37,283 nucleotides of DNA from a virus: positions 1-37,283 of the IMG/VR virus record IMGVR_UViG_3300033153_007192. One strand, 5' to 3'. Each line of letters begins with the position of its first letter. Within the stretch, counting starts at the first letter, position 1. Positions 30,502 to 37,283 of the stretch are shown here, in pieces. Made by a program: the position numbers and the translations under genes. Under the pieces are notes generated by a model, which ran no database searches, was not told the origin of the DNA, and worked only from the letters and a program-made list of their open reading frames with translations.

Positions 30502-32469
30502 CTATACTACAGACCCCTGTACATCTTTATTAAACTGAACAGCTAGTTTATTCATCTCAGCCCGATAATCCAAGGACATTTCCTTATACTTCCGCTCAAG
30601 CTCACCGGCTTTGATGTGTAACTCACCATCCTTATTCTCTACTCTTTGCTGTAGATTCCTTAGCTGCCCTTCTAGGTAATCGATGTGGTGTTTACCTTGC
30701 TGAATGATCCGCTGGTTCCTGTCCATCAACTGGCGTACTTGTGGATTTTCATCGGCCACAACAGCCGGCGGCAGGAGAAGTTTAAGACGTTTAGCGACCA
30801 AGTCGGCATCAGCCCAATCCATGTTCTTAGCCAACACATCGCCCAACACTGGCACCGCTTCTGGAAATGCTTTAATTATATCAAGCATTGATTTAACAGA
30901 CTCTTGCCGTTGTGTTGCGTATGATGGGCCAATATCAACGACCACATCATATCGACCTGCCGTCAGATTAAAGTTATAGTTCTTTTTGGTTTCTGGATCA
31001 ATTGTTTCTGCATTGACTGTAATAGATTTTTCTTCGCCGTCCGGGCGAAGAATCCGCACTACCCGTTCCTTATCGTATATAGTAGGGATCATATCAACCA
31101 TAACCCTACCGGCGTGGCGCATAGCCCGCCCTAGATTATCCACGAAATGGAAATTGGTTATGTCAGATCGAATATTTCTGGCGTCAATAGCAACACCAGA
31201 AACCTCATTAGAGCGGTCCCCCAACCCTGCATCGTAGATGCCAGTAACGGCTTTTAATTCTTCAGCTGAAGTTAATATCTCTTGGGATATGCCAGGGGAT
31301 ATGTCAGGTGGCATTGTACGGGAAGGCGTTAATCCCCCGGCCTCCTTAACTGCATCTGTGTCATATTCAAGGAACGCATGGTTTTTTGTGTTTGCTGTAG
31401 CCCATTTTGGCGATTTAAACGCACCTTGAGGGCCGACCCAAGGTGCTTTTGGTGTTAACGCAATACGTTCAACAGACGCAGAACGCATGTAATTATACTG
31501 TCGTTGTGGATCTTTCATATCCCGCACAATTCCCTGGTAGTGGATCTTCCCTTCGATATCCATTTCTTCGCCGACCACTGGAATAATTGGAATATATTTC
31601 CAAGGATATCTCTTTTCTTCTAAAACTTCTACTCCTGTTATAATGCTTTGCACCAACGTGGTCCGTGCACTTTTCCTGGTTTCCACGGCCTCTTCTGCAA
31701 GCTCCCCTAGGCCACCCCACAGCGTGGAACCATCCATCAACAGGGATAGAGTTTGTTCTTCTTTCTCTAGATGCCAATACTCGGCCACTTGAACATTATC
31801 ATTAGTGTACCAATTCTCAAGCCCGATACCGTCTGATATTTCAGTCCATCCCTTTTTTGCGTTTGGGTATTTCTTCTTAAATTCGTCCTTGTGTAATGAT
31901 TCGATGATGAATCCATACTTTGCATCAGAACCATCTGGTTCTTTACGATTACAGTCGAGGTATGTCGAAAATCGGTTCCGGATACGTCTAATTATAATAT
32001 CTTTTTCAAAACTCTCTGGGTCAGTATAGTCACAAGTGATACGGAAATATCCCATTCCCGAGGTTACTGCATCTTCAGCGGCCCAATCGTATGCTATTTC
32101 TGCATTACAGCTTTGCTCAATAGCTTTGATCATTCCGTTGATAACTTCAGCGGTTTCAGGGTCAGACACAGAGTCCACAGCACGTGCTTTGATGGCTGGA
32201 CGTATTTGACGGATATCGTTTACGACATGTTTAACGAATCGTGCCGTGCGATTCATAACTAAACAAGGGCGGTCATCTTCTTCCCTATCAGCTTTGACTT
32301 TATCTGGCCATTGATCGCCATGTTTAAACTTCATATCGTCCAGCGCCAACAGGCGATCATCCTTTTCCGCATCAACACAGTCAGAAAACCTAGCCAATGC
32401 AAGCTCTAAAGTTTTCTTTTGCCTTGAATTTTTCTGTCTGGTGGTTTCTTCAGGCATTACGACATCCAT
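30502..32469 (-). CDS. Portal protein (P22-like)
   Basis: A 655-residue portal with the P22-type pattern near the N-terminus: DDMKFKHGDQWP, DDRPCLVMNRTARFVKHVVNDIRQ, and GMGYFRITCDYTDPESFEKDI. The middle has VVGEEMDIEGKIHYQGIVRDMKDPQRQYNYMRS, and the C-terminus is a long coiled coil (KHHIDYLEGQLRNLQQRVENKDGEL and on), the barrel helix. Twelve copies form the DNA entry ring. The start overlaps the terminase end by 13 bases; ATG at 32457 is an alternative. Confidence 0.92.
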   Translation of the reverse strand: MDVVMPEETTRQKNSRQKKTLELALARFSDCVDAEKDDRLLALDDMKFKHGDQWPDKVKADREEDDRPCLVMNRTARFVKHVVNDIRQIRPAIKARAVDSVSDPETAEVINGMIKAIEQSCNAEIAYDWAAEDAVTSGMGYFRITCDYTDPESFEKDIIIRRIRNRFSTYLDCNRKEPDGSDAKYGFIIESLHKDEFKKKYPNAKKGWTEISDGIGLENWYTNDNVQVAEYWHLEKEEQTLSLLMDGSTLWGGLGELAEEAVETRKSARTTLVQSIITGVEVLEEKRYPWKYIPIIPVVGEEMDIEGKIHYQGIVRDMKDPQRQYNYMRSASVERIALTPKAPWVGPQGAFKSPKWATANTKNHAFLEYDTDAVKEAGGLTPSRTMPPDISPGISQEILTSAEELKAVTGIYDAGLGDRSNEVSGVAIDARNIRSDITNFHFVDNLGRAMRHAGRVMVDMIPTIYDKERVVRILRPDGEEKSITVNAETIDPETKKNYNFNLTAGRYDVVVDIGPSYATQRQESVKSMLDIIKAFPEAVPVLGDVLAKNMDWADADLVAKRLKLLLPPAVVADENPQVRQLMDRNQRIIQQGKHHIDYLEGQLRNLQQRVENKDGELHIKAGELERKYKEMSLDYRAEMNKLAVQFNKDVQGSVV

Positions 32470-33788
32470 CCCATTCCGCCGCCGACATGCTGCGGTTCTT
32501 GTTGAAGTGCAGCGTGTACTTCATCGCTGTATTGAATATTACTAGCCCTGTATCCTTGCCCGAAAGTACGGAACCCATCTGCTCCGTTACTGGCCCAATT
32601 ATGCAAGGGAGTCTCTCGGAATACTTGATACTTATCATCGAACTGGTACTGATAGTTTCGAAGTGCCTTAAGCCCATCGGAACATTTCGTTTTATCGAAG
32701 TAACACGATGCAAATGCTTTACGGACCATTTCGATGCCATCGTTGAGCACTTTGATCTTCGGGACGATCACAATAGGCTTTACGTCCATTTCCTTGAGGG
32801 TATCTTGCCTTTTCTTATTGGTTGATAAGGATACTACATCCCCGTCGTGGGGCAGGTAATGTTTTCCGTAATAATATCCACGTTCCCGGAGTACCTTCGC
32901 ATAGTGGTCCAGACCCACCAGACGACATTCGTAATAGTCAACAAACCTGTTCTCGGCTCCTACACGCTGGTGAAACCATATCGCATTAGTATCATTACGC
33001 CCCAAATCCCAGAACGTATTAACAGGAATATGTGTCTCAACAGGTATGTTATCTAGAATCCTATCTTTCGCTGCCTCAAGCTGTTCTCCGTAGATAGCTC
33101 CTTCTACTGCTGTCCTGCATTCACCTTCCCAGACATGCATATACTTATTGTGATCAGCTATCTCTAACTGGTCTTTCTCAAATTCAAGTTCCTTTGGAAA
33201 CCACGGATTATCTCTCCAAGATACTTTCTTCACTACGATCATGCCGTTTTCGTGAGAAGCGGATTCTTTTGGGTTTTCCTGGATTCCTAGTTCTTCTATG
33301 TACGGCATGACATACTTTTGATATGTTGCGTCGAGTTCATTCGCGGGGTTAAAACTTACCCAAATCTCTGATCCTTTCTCTCGAATAGTTGGAATCAATA
33401 TGTCCCAAGACTGCATTGATATCGCTTCAGCTTCCTCGCACCATACTATGTTAATTCCTTCCATGGATTTAATTTTCGTTGCATTGTTCTTCAGTCCTTC
33501 GAAAAAGAAGTTGGTTCCGTTCTTGCCTTTGATTGAGTCCCTCTGTACTGTGTAGTACCCATTTAGACCCATCCGGTCTATAGTGTCGGTAAGGAGTTTA
33601 TGTACAGATTCCTTAATGGACCCTTGGAACTCACGTGTGCATAAAATTCTTAGTTTTTTCTTTGCTCCGAGCACCAACAAGGCTTGCGCATAGGCCCACG
33701 ATTTAGCTCCGCCGCGTCCCCCGAAAAACACTTTATAGCGTTTTGGCTGGAAGAGTACCTCAAACGGTTTAGCTATTTGTATCGTCAA
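32457..33788 (-). CDS. Terminase large subunit (TerL)
   Basis: A 443-residue PBSX/Terminase_3-type motor. A TTG start at 33788 with AGGTG seven bases upstream overlaps the small subunit by 20 bases. Walker A is GGRGGAKS (23-30), Walker B IVWCEEAE (114-121), the coupling motif SFNPANE follows, and the C-terminal RNase H-like nuclease has FWDLGRNDTNAIWF and HDGDVVS. It pumps DNA into the procapsid through the portal and cuts it, probably by headful packaging. All catalytic residues appear present. Confidence 0.93.
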   Translation of the reverse strand: MTIQIAKPFEVLFQPKRYKVFFGGRGGAKSWAYAQALLVLGAKKKLRILCTREFQGSIKESVHKLLTDTIDRMGLNGYYTVQRDSIKGKNGTNFFFEGLKNNATKIKSMEGINIVWCEEAEAISMQSWDILIPTIREKGSEIWVSFNPANELDATYQKYVMPYIEELGIQENPKESASHENGMIVVKKVSWRDNPWFPKELEFEKDQLEIADHNKYMHVWEGECRTAVEGAIYGEQLEAAKDRILDNIPVETHIPVNTFWDLGRNDTNAIWFHQRVGAENRFVDYYECRLVGLDHYAKVLRERGYYYGKHYLPHDGDVVSLSTNKKRQDTLKEMDVKPIVIVPKIKVLNDGIEMVRKAFASCYFDKTKCSDGLKALRNYQYQFDDKYQVFRETPLHNWASNGADGFRTFGQGYRASNIQYSDEVHAALQQEPQHVGGGMGWMS

Positions 33789-34239
33789 CGAAAGTCACCT
33801 GTAGGTTGAGGTTGTTGGTGTCTTCCATACCATCCACACCTGCTATCTTCGATAGGTCTTTCATCAAGGAAACCATTTCTCCGGAATGGAACTTTCTTTG
33901 GGAAACTGATTGTCCAGTGGAGGTTATAGTATACACTTCCTCTTCGCCCATTAACTTAGGCACTAGTTCCAAATAGAGACCTCTCACAAAATTCTGTGAA
34001 ATTATGGACTGCAGGTGTTGGTTGTCTTGAGTATGCTTAATGAAAGCGCCAACAAGGGGTTTACGCAGGAGCCTTATTCCCTTATTAGGATCCAACCCGA
34101 CGACATTTGCCGCTTCCCGATGTTTGTATCCATTAGCCACAAACTCAAAAGCAAACGCCCTCTCTGCGGGGGTAAGATCTTCCCAATCGTTATCTTTGTT
34201 TCGCTCGATTAGATTTTGGGCGCTTTCTTTGTCCATCAT
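33769..34239 (-). CDS. Terminase small subunit (TerS)
   Basis: A 156-residue protein. Residues about 20-60 carry LTPAERAFAFEFVANGYKHREAANVVGL, the N-terminal helix-turn-helix of terminase small subunits, followed by oligomerisation helices and a beta C-terminus (NLQVTFVDDTNS). It recognises the packaging start site on the concatemer and loads TerL, encoded next. The ATG lies inside the end of the preceding small gene (50-base overlap). Confidence 0.88.
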   Translation of the reverse strand: MMDKESAQNLIERNKDNDWEDLTPAERAFAFEFVANGYKHREAANVVGLDPNKGIRLLRKPLVGAFIKHTQDNQHLQSIISQNFVRGLYLELVPKLMGEEEVYTITSTGQSVSQRKFHSGEMVSLMKDLSKIAGVDGMEDTNNLNLQVTFVDDTNS

Positions 34240-34411
34240 ATCTCATTATAATAGGCAGTAGCCAAGGTGATGTAGTCTGGGCCTTCTTGATAAGTTCAAC
34301 TTCTATCCGTTGAGCCACAGAGGAAGGTAATTCTAATAACTCACGATCCAATCTCCTTTCCTTAATATGGATGGCTATAATGTCGCCGCGTATCGGTTCA
34401 TGCGTTTTCAT
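34190..34411 (-). CDS. Small first gene of the late operon
   Basis: A 73-residue basic, helical protein (LPSSVAQRIEVELIKKAQ, then a KRPKSNRAKQR end) of unknown function. If the ATG at 34411 is used, the late promoter just upstream would start the mRNA within about two bases of it, giving a leaderless message. An in-frame TTG at 34351, preceded by AAGGAAAGGAG, is a good alternative start giving 53 residues. It overlaps the small terminase gene by 50 bases. Confidence 0.6.
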   Translation of the reverse strand: MKTHEPIRGDIIAIHIKERRLDRELLELPSSVAQRIEVELIKKAQTTSPWLLPIIMRYDGQRKRPKSNRAKQR

Positions 34412-34419
34412 CCACCTTC

Positions 34420-34448
34420 ATTATAACACACCGAGAATCTCGTGTCAA
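34420..34448 (-). promoter_or_regulatory. Late promoter, perfect sigma70 consensus
   Basis: On the minus strand TTGACA (34448-34443), a 17-base spacer and TATAAT (34425-34420) with TGT before the -10: every consensus feature at once. It is the only strong leftward promoter I see ahead of the 20-kb late block and should drive all virion and lysis genes. Such a strong host promoter must be held off early by some other means or used throughout infection. Confidence 0.9.
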
Positions 34449-34629
34449 GTACCGTCTGTCGGGCCGTAGGGTGGAGGATATTCTTATAAGCGATGCAATA
34501 TGACACTTTTATTAGGATGATATCTAAGGTGTTGGGGCATATACCTCCTCCCCACCCCCTGCTTTTTTTCTTTCGAACCTGGGCGCGGCCCAGAGATACC
34601 CACCCCCGGTTTTCGGCCCTGAGACCGCG

Positions 34630-34645
34630 CGTTCCACGTGGAACA
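34630..34645. promoter_or_regulatory. parS-like site 1
   Basis: CGTTCCACGTGGAACA: the inner 14 bases are a perfect palindrome and the 16-mer matches the chromosomal parS consensus TGTTNCACGTGNAACA at 13 of 14 defined positions (first T is C). This is the binding site of host ParB proteins. Confidence 0.75.
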
Positions 34646-34683
34646 CGACCCTGAGGCGGCAAACCCAGACCCCGAGGCATGGT

Positions 34684-34700
34684 CATAAGTCCGCTTTATG
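34684..34700. repeat. 17-base inverted repeat, copy 1
   Basis: CATAAGTCCGCTTTATG: six-base arms around TCCGC with one mismatch (or a G-T pair). A near-identical copy, with perfect arms, lies 557 bases to the right. The pair brackets most of the GC-rich region. Confidence 0.75.
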
Positions 34701-34822
34701 GAGGCATCAATCAGGCTTGGGCACACGGTCCTGGGTTTGTCGCCATGCGGTCCTGGGTTTGTGGTCCGGGTGGTCCGGGTGGTCCGGTATCTGAGGAACC
34801 GCGCCCGTGCGCGTACGTGGGG

Positions 34823-34838
34823 CGTTGCACGTGGAACA
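34823..34838. promoter_or_regulatory. parS-like site 2
   Basis: CGTTGCACGTGGAACA matches the parS consensus TGTTNCACGTGNAACA at 13 of 14 defined positions, with the same T-to-C change at position 1 as site 1, which lies 193 bases to the left. Confidence 0.7.
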
Positions 34839-35173
34839 GGAGGCTCGTAGGTTGGTCCCCTGGTCGAGGCTGGTGTGTGGGGCGACGAGCGGCCCGTCGG
34901 ACCCCCGGTTGCGGGGCGGTCGTCGTTGGTCCGGTCGGCACCGTCCACAGGGGCGCGTCCGGTACGTCCGGGAGTCCGGGGTCGTCTCGGGTCGTCGGGA
35001 CGACGGTGTGGTGTGGGGGACCCCCGGACCACCCGGACGAGCGGTGTCCTGATGGGGCGCGTGGCGTCCGGCATCCCCCCGCCTTGCACGATCCCGACCC
35101 CGGACCCCGACCCTTCTTTCCCCCTCTTCGCTTTATAGCCCTATAAGCATCTTTTATGATCAGCGCAGATCCG

Positions 35174-35224
35174 GACCCCGGACGCCGTGTTTCCGACCCC
35201 GGACGCCGGTCCAGACCCCGGACG
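35174..35224. repeat. Iteron-like direct repeats
   Basis: GACCCCGGACG occurs three times at 35174, 35195 and 35214, about 19-21 bases (two helical turns) apart, with related GACCCCGGACC sequence near 35097. Such spacing is typical of initiator binding sites, though no initiator other than the primase-helicase is evident. Confidence 0.75.
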
Positions 35225-35240
35225 TCTGGTTTTGGGCCGC

Positions 35241-35257
35241 CATAAGTCCGCCTTATG
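35241..35257. repeat. 17-base inverted repeat, copy 2
   Basis: CATAAGTCCGCCTTATG: perfect six-base arms around TCCGC, just upstream of the first rightward early promoter. It could be a protein-binding site or a small hairpin. Confidence 0.75.
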
Positions 35258-35278
35258 ACCCCTCCCGGCGAGCGGTAC

Positions 35279-35307
35279 TTGCGTTCGTGGTCTCCTCGTG
35301 GTACAAT
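35279..35307 (+). promoter_or_regulatory. Rightward early promoter 1
   Basis: TTGCGT (35279-35284), a 17-base spacer and TACAAT (35302-35307) with TGG before it (TGGTACAAT). It faces away from the late promoter and would start the early region at the right end of the contig. Confidence 0.65.
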
Positions 35308-35379
35308 GGGGATGTTAGTGGAGGGCAGCGCACGGCGACCAGCCAAGCCCCCGAAACCAGTAAAGACGAGGAAAAGACG

Positions 35380-35475
35380 ATGACGACAGCAAGATCGACA
35401 GCCCAGGCCATCCTACAGGCCCTAGAAGAAAACGCCCAGATCGCCGAGCTAGAGATTCTCGGCACAGCATCCTGA
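35380..35475 (+). CDS. Early microprotein 1
   Basis: A 31-residue peptide from ATG 35380, preceded by GACGAGGAAAAGACG. The sequence (TTARSTAQAILQALEEN, then AQIAELEIL) is predicted helical. The leader resembles that of the next small ORF, supporting both as genuine early products. No family is known. Confidence 0.5.
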   Translation: MTTARSTAQAILQALEENAQIAELEILGTAS

Positions 35476-35487
35476 CAGGAGGCCGTT

Positions 35488-35513
35488 TCTGCCCTTTGTT
35501 GCCAGGGGGCAGA
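35488..35513 (+). terminator. Hairpin between microprotein genes
   Basis: TCTGCCC (35488-35494) pairs with GGGCAGA (35507-35513) around a 12-base loop, just after the first microprotein. There is no T-run, so it may stabilise or attenuate rather than terminate. Confidence 0.4.
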
Positions 35514-35550
35514 CACAGCAAACCTGCTGAAACAACACGAGGACACGACG

Positions 35551-35661
35551 ATGACGACTTTCAGATTTCACGCAGCCATGACCCCGCTCTACCTGTGGGC
35601 AGCAGCCCAAGGACTAGCCCAACTGATCCACGCAATCACCGGTTTACCGATAGGAGGATGA
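35551..35661 (+). CDS. Early microprotein 2
   Basis: A 36-residue peptide from ATG 35551, preceded by CACGAGGACACGACG, a leader closely related to that of microprotein 1. Both start MTT. It contains a hydrophobic helix (PLYLWAAAQGLAQLIHAI) that could lie in a membrane. No family is known. Confidence 0.5.
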   Translation: MTTFRFHAAMTPLYLWAAAQGLAQLIHAITGLPIGG

Positions 35662-35665
35662 GACG

Positions 35666-35773
35666 ATGAAACTGATCGAATGCGACGGGAACACCAGGAT
35701 GGACAGGCTGACCCAAACCACCTATTGGGGCCAGGGCCTGGGCCAGCACTGGACCATAACACAACACACTTAA
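35666..35773 (+). CDS. Early microprotein 3
   Basis: A 35-residue peptide from ATG 35666, four bases after the previous stop, with AGGAGG at the end of the upstream gene as its Shine-Dalgarno. It is Gln/Thr/Trp-rich (MKLIECDGNTRMDRL onwards). Tight spacing with the previous ORF argues for co-translation. Confidence 0.5.
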   Translation: MKLIECDGNTRMDRLTQTTYWGQGLGQHWTITQHT

Positions 35774-35817
35774 ACTAAAAAGACTGAGGATATCGGCCTT
35801 ATATCCCACCATAGATA

Positions 35818-35847
35818 TAGACCCAGATACCCCTCTCATGGTATAAT
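35818..35847 (+). promoter_or_regulatory. Rightward early promoter 2
   Basis: TAGACC (35818-35823), 18-base spacer, TATAAT (35842-35847) preceded by TGG (TGGTATAAT). The -35 is weak but the extended -10 compensates. It lies upstream of the gene starting at 35893. Confidence 0.65.
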
Positions 35848-35892
35848 GAGGATTCTGGTGGGGTGATTCTCACAATAAACAGGGCAAAGACA

Positions 35893-36318
35893 ATGATGAT
35901 ACAAATAGTAAACATCGACGGTAAAAAGTACAGCCATGTCTCACATGACAACATCGACGCTCATTTTAGTCGTGTGGTGTCGGATATGGGTTTGGGAGAG
36001 ATTGAGGTGTGGAAGGAAGAGCAAATTGCCCTAAACAAGCCCCCTCCCGTCATAGACCATCGTGAATACCTGCGCCTTGTTGCTGATTTAATCGAGGCGA
36101 ACGGGAACGATGCGAAGGTGGCTCTTATACCTCCCGGCGGTGTGTTTCCTGCGTCACGGGTGATTCGCGCCAAGCCACACCCCATCGCCTTTGGTTTCTG
36201 TTGTGGCCAGATTGATGCAGATTACGACATAAACGCACAGGAAATGGGCTGGCTCCCGGCCCGGATGCAAGAAGTTTTCGAAGGTGAATACGCCTATTAT
36301 GCGCCAGTAGAGGGCTAA
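35893..36318 (+). CDS. Hypothetical early protein
   Basis: A 141-residue protein. ATG 35893 is preferred to GTG 35863 because the leader CAGGGCAAAGACA matches that of the gene at 36833 (AGGACAAAGACA). It contains REYLRLVADLIEANGNDAKVALIPPGG and GFCCGQIDADYDINAQEMGWLP, neither of which I recognise. It follows a promoter and is probably produced early in infection. Confidence 0.65.
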   Translation: MMIQIVNIDGKKYSHVSHDNIDAHFSRVVSDMGLGEIEVWKEEQIALNKPPPVIDHREYLRLVADLIEANGNDAKVALIPPGGVFPASRVIRAKPHPIAFGFCCGQIDADYDINAQEMGWLPARMQEVFEGEYAYYAPVEG

Positions 36319-36322
36319 GACG

Positions 36323-36724
36323 ATGACCATTGAAACTAAAAAGGTATTTCCTGTGTCAACCTACGTGTACCGTAGGTTGACTAAACTAGGGCTAAAGGAA
36401 ATAGAAACCGTGCGGTTCATCAACAAAGACCTGCACAGGAGCATCAACCGAAGAGGTGATCTAGCTGATGCCATAGCAAAATATGCTATAAACGGGGTCA
36501 TCTGGGTTAGGGTCTGGCAGAGAGACTGCGACTGCACGGAATGGACCACAAAGGTCAAGATACCCGCTACTCTGCAAGGGTGGCGCGACCTAGATGAATC
36601 AATGGGCATGAATGCAGAAGGCCTGTACCATTTAGCCATTCTAGAACGCCCTGAAGAGTTCCAGGCTCACGTGCGGGATCGCATCCTAGAAGCACGTGAA
36701 AACGGCAGTAACTACTTTGTGTGA
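36323..36724 (+). CDS. Hypothetical early protein
   Basis: A 133-residue protein, ATG 36323, five bases after the previous stop with AGGGCTAAG as leader. It has an N-terminal beta/alpha region (VSTYVYRRLTKLGLKEIETVRFI) and a WVRVWQRDCDCTEW segment with two Cys. No family is recognised. It is in the same transcript as the gene before it. Confidence 0.65.
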   Translation: MTIETKKVFPVSTYVYRRLTKLGLKEIETVRFINKDLHRSINRRGDLADAIAKYAINGVIWVRVWQRDCDCTEWTTKVKIPATLQGWRDLDESMGMNAEGLYHLAILERPEEFQAHVRDRILEARENGSNYFV

Positions 36725-36732
36725 GGTGATTT

Positions 36733-36822
36733 ATGGTTGATTTATATGAACTGATTATCGTGATCCGTGACGTAACAGTTACAATAGCTTGCGTCACTTA
36801 TCTTGTGCTGACATTAACCTAG
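36733..36822 (+). CDS. Small hydrophobic peptide
   Basis: A 29-residue peptide from ATG 36733, with AGGTG seven bases upstream. Nearly all of it could form one membrane helix (LYELIIVIRDV then TVTIACVTYLVLTL). Its stop lies just before the leader of the next gene. A small inner-membrane peptide acting on the host is possible. Confidence 0.45.
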   Translation: MVDLYELIIVIRDVTVTIACVTYLVLTLT

Positions 36823-36832
36823 GACAAAGACA

Positions 36833-37051
36833 ATGAAACTAATATACACAGGAACCAAAAAAGAAGTGAAAGTCGGCGATAAGGTTGTCATTCGATCCGG
36901 CGATGAGATGGAAGCGGTAATGGTAAAGAGAATCACAAAACCACATAAGCCCTCATCCACGGGGCGAGTACTCGTAGCGGGTGACCTAAACTCGATGGAG
37001 TTTTTCCCTACTGTGATCGGGGCGGAGTGGATTGAGAGGGAAGACAGGTGA
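36833..37051 (+). CDS. Hypothetical small beta-rich protein
   Basis: A 72-residue protein, ATG 36833, with AGGACAAAGACA leader. The sequence (MKLIYTGTKKEVKVGDKVVIRSGDE, then RVLVAGD, then GAEWI) looks like a small beta-barrel of the kind common in phage early regions. The stop overlaps the GTG of the next gene (GTGA). Confidence 0.65.
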   Translation: MKLIYTGTKKEVKVGDKVVIRSGDEMEAVMVKRITKPHKPSSTGRVLVAGDLNSMEFFPTVIGAEWIEREDR

Positions 37052-37248
37052 TAGACACCTACCCAAAAGCATTAAGAGTAATCAATAGTTGCATTCTCCC
37101 CGGACAACTGCACACCGCATCAAGGTTCGTGGGCCGCGCAACTTCTCGGGGGCATCTTAAACCGATCGAAGGCGAAGTATTGCAGGAACTGTGCTTGGCG
37201 CGGGAACGCATGATGCTAGAAACTAAAACGGGAATAAAACGGGAATAA
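37048..37248 (+). CDS. Hypothetical protein running across the circle junction
   Basis: A 66-residue protein starting at GTG 37048, overlapping the previous stop by four bases. It has INSCILPGQLHTASRFV and a helical C-terminus (EGEVLQELCLARERMMLE). The last residues are encoded in the ACGGGAATAAA repeat, and the same 3' end appears at 1-79, so the gene is intact in the circular molecule. Function unknown. Confidence 0.65.
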   Translation: MIDTYPKALRVINSCILPGQLHTASRFVGRATSRGHLKPIEGEVLQELCLARERMMLETKTGIKRE

Positions 37249-37283
37249 AACGGGAATAAAATGGTAAGGAAAACGGGAATAAA
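37170..37283. repeat. Terminal direct repeat, right copy
   Basis: Exact copy of bases 1-114. Joining the two copies makes the small rightward genes at 35.4-37.2 kb continuous with those at 0.1-14.4 kb, so the early region is a single block in the native molecule. With a P22-like terminase and portal, circular permutation by headful packaging is the likely cause, but a true short terminal repeat cannot be excluded from the sequence alone. Confidence 0.95.

Larger units (their letters stand above)
34450..35270. other. GC-rich intergenic region between divergent operons (candidate origin/partition region)
   Basis: About 820 bases, markedly richer in G+C than the rest, with no credible gene: open frames on both strands are Pro/Arg/Gly-rich artefacts without ribosome sites. 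It contains two parS-like palindromes, a 17-base inverted repeat present twice, three GACCCCGGACG iterons, GGTCCGGGT repeats, CGGTCCTGGGTTTGT twice (from 34725 and 34748) and the palindrome TTATAGCCCTATAA (35133-35146). Its place between leftward late and rightward early transcription suits an origin, partition or packaging-control region, but none is proven. Confidence 0.75.

Noticed and set aside
34484-35346. Long overlapping open frames on both strands of the GC-rich region (up to 211 codons)
   Set aside because: They are Pro/Arg/Gly-rich on every frame, overlap one another, lack ribosome sites and domains, and are expected by chance in GC-rich DNA with few stop codons.
1-37283. tRNA genes or lysogeny module (integrase, repressor, att site)
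   Set aside because: I saw no cloverleaf with a GTTCRANNC arm outside coding sequence, no recombinase motif and no CI/Cro-like pair, so none is reported.

Overview
The window is an essentially complete genome of a tailed double-stranded DNA bacteriophage. Bases 1-114 are identical to bases 37170-37283, so the contig closes on itself as a circle of 37169 bp. The virion genes point to a short-tailed (podovirus) phage of the P22 type: P22-like portal, coat protein and scaffold, gp4-like adaptor, a tail hub, fibres and ejection proteins. There is no integrase, excisionase or recognisable lysogeny repressor, so a lytic life style is the simplest reading. The consensus sigma70 promoters, clear Shine-Dalgarno sites and parS-like sites point to a bacterial, probably proteobacterial, host that I cannot name.

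Layout. (1) About 35.28-37.28 kb, joining to 1-14.37 kb through the circle: rightward early and middle genes. They start with small unknown proteins and two strange hexanucleotide arrays (158-318 and 592-770). A SNF2-like helicase, an SSB-like protein and several small regulators follow. The block ends in a tight replication and nucleotide operon (7.25-14.37 kb). (2) 14.40-34.41 kb: leftward late genes, read from high to low coordinates as small terminase, large terminase, portal, scaffold, coat, a secreted-type protein, a sulfotransferase, adaptor, tail fibres, tail hub, ejection proteins, membrane protein, DUF1353-like protein and endolysin. (3) About 34.45-35.27 kb: a GC-rich stretch without credible genes between the two divergent transcription units. 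It carries direct repeats, inverted repeats and two near-perfect chromosomal parS-like sites, and is the best candidate for an origin or partition/anchoring region.

The central biology is the replication operon. It encodes an exonuclease-proficient family A DNA polymerase, a PrimPol/PriCT_2/SF3 primase-helicase, a PurZ-type adenylosuccinate synthetase with the catalytic Asp replaced by Ser, a MazG-like pyrophosphohydrolase (MazZ) and an HD-domain dATPase-like protein (DatZ). Together these are the known toolkit for replacing adenine by 2-aminoadenine (Z) throughout phage DNA. MazZ would make dGMP from dGTP, PurZ would convert dGMP to the succino intermediate that host PurB and kinases turn into dZTP, DatZ would remove dATP, and the polymerase would incorporate Z. 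A PD-(D/E)xK nuclease, a TSCPD-domain protein and a small unknown protein share the operon.

Regulation visible in the sequence: four rightward sigma70 promoters share an extended -10 (TGGTATAAT or TGGTACAAT) at about 35.3, 35.84, 1.98 and 4.85 kb. One leftward late promoter at 34.42-34.45 kb has perfect consensus boxes. Hairpin terminators lie after 2666 (rightward) and after the coat gene (leftward). A tandem, covarying hairpin element at 5.78-5.93 kb looks like an undescribed structured RNA.
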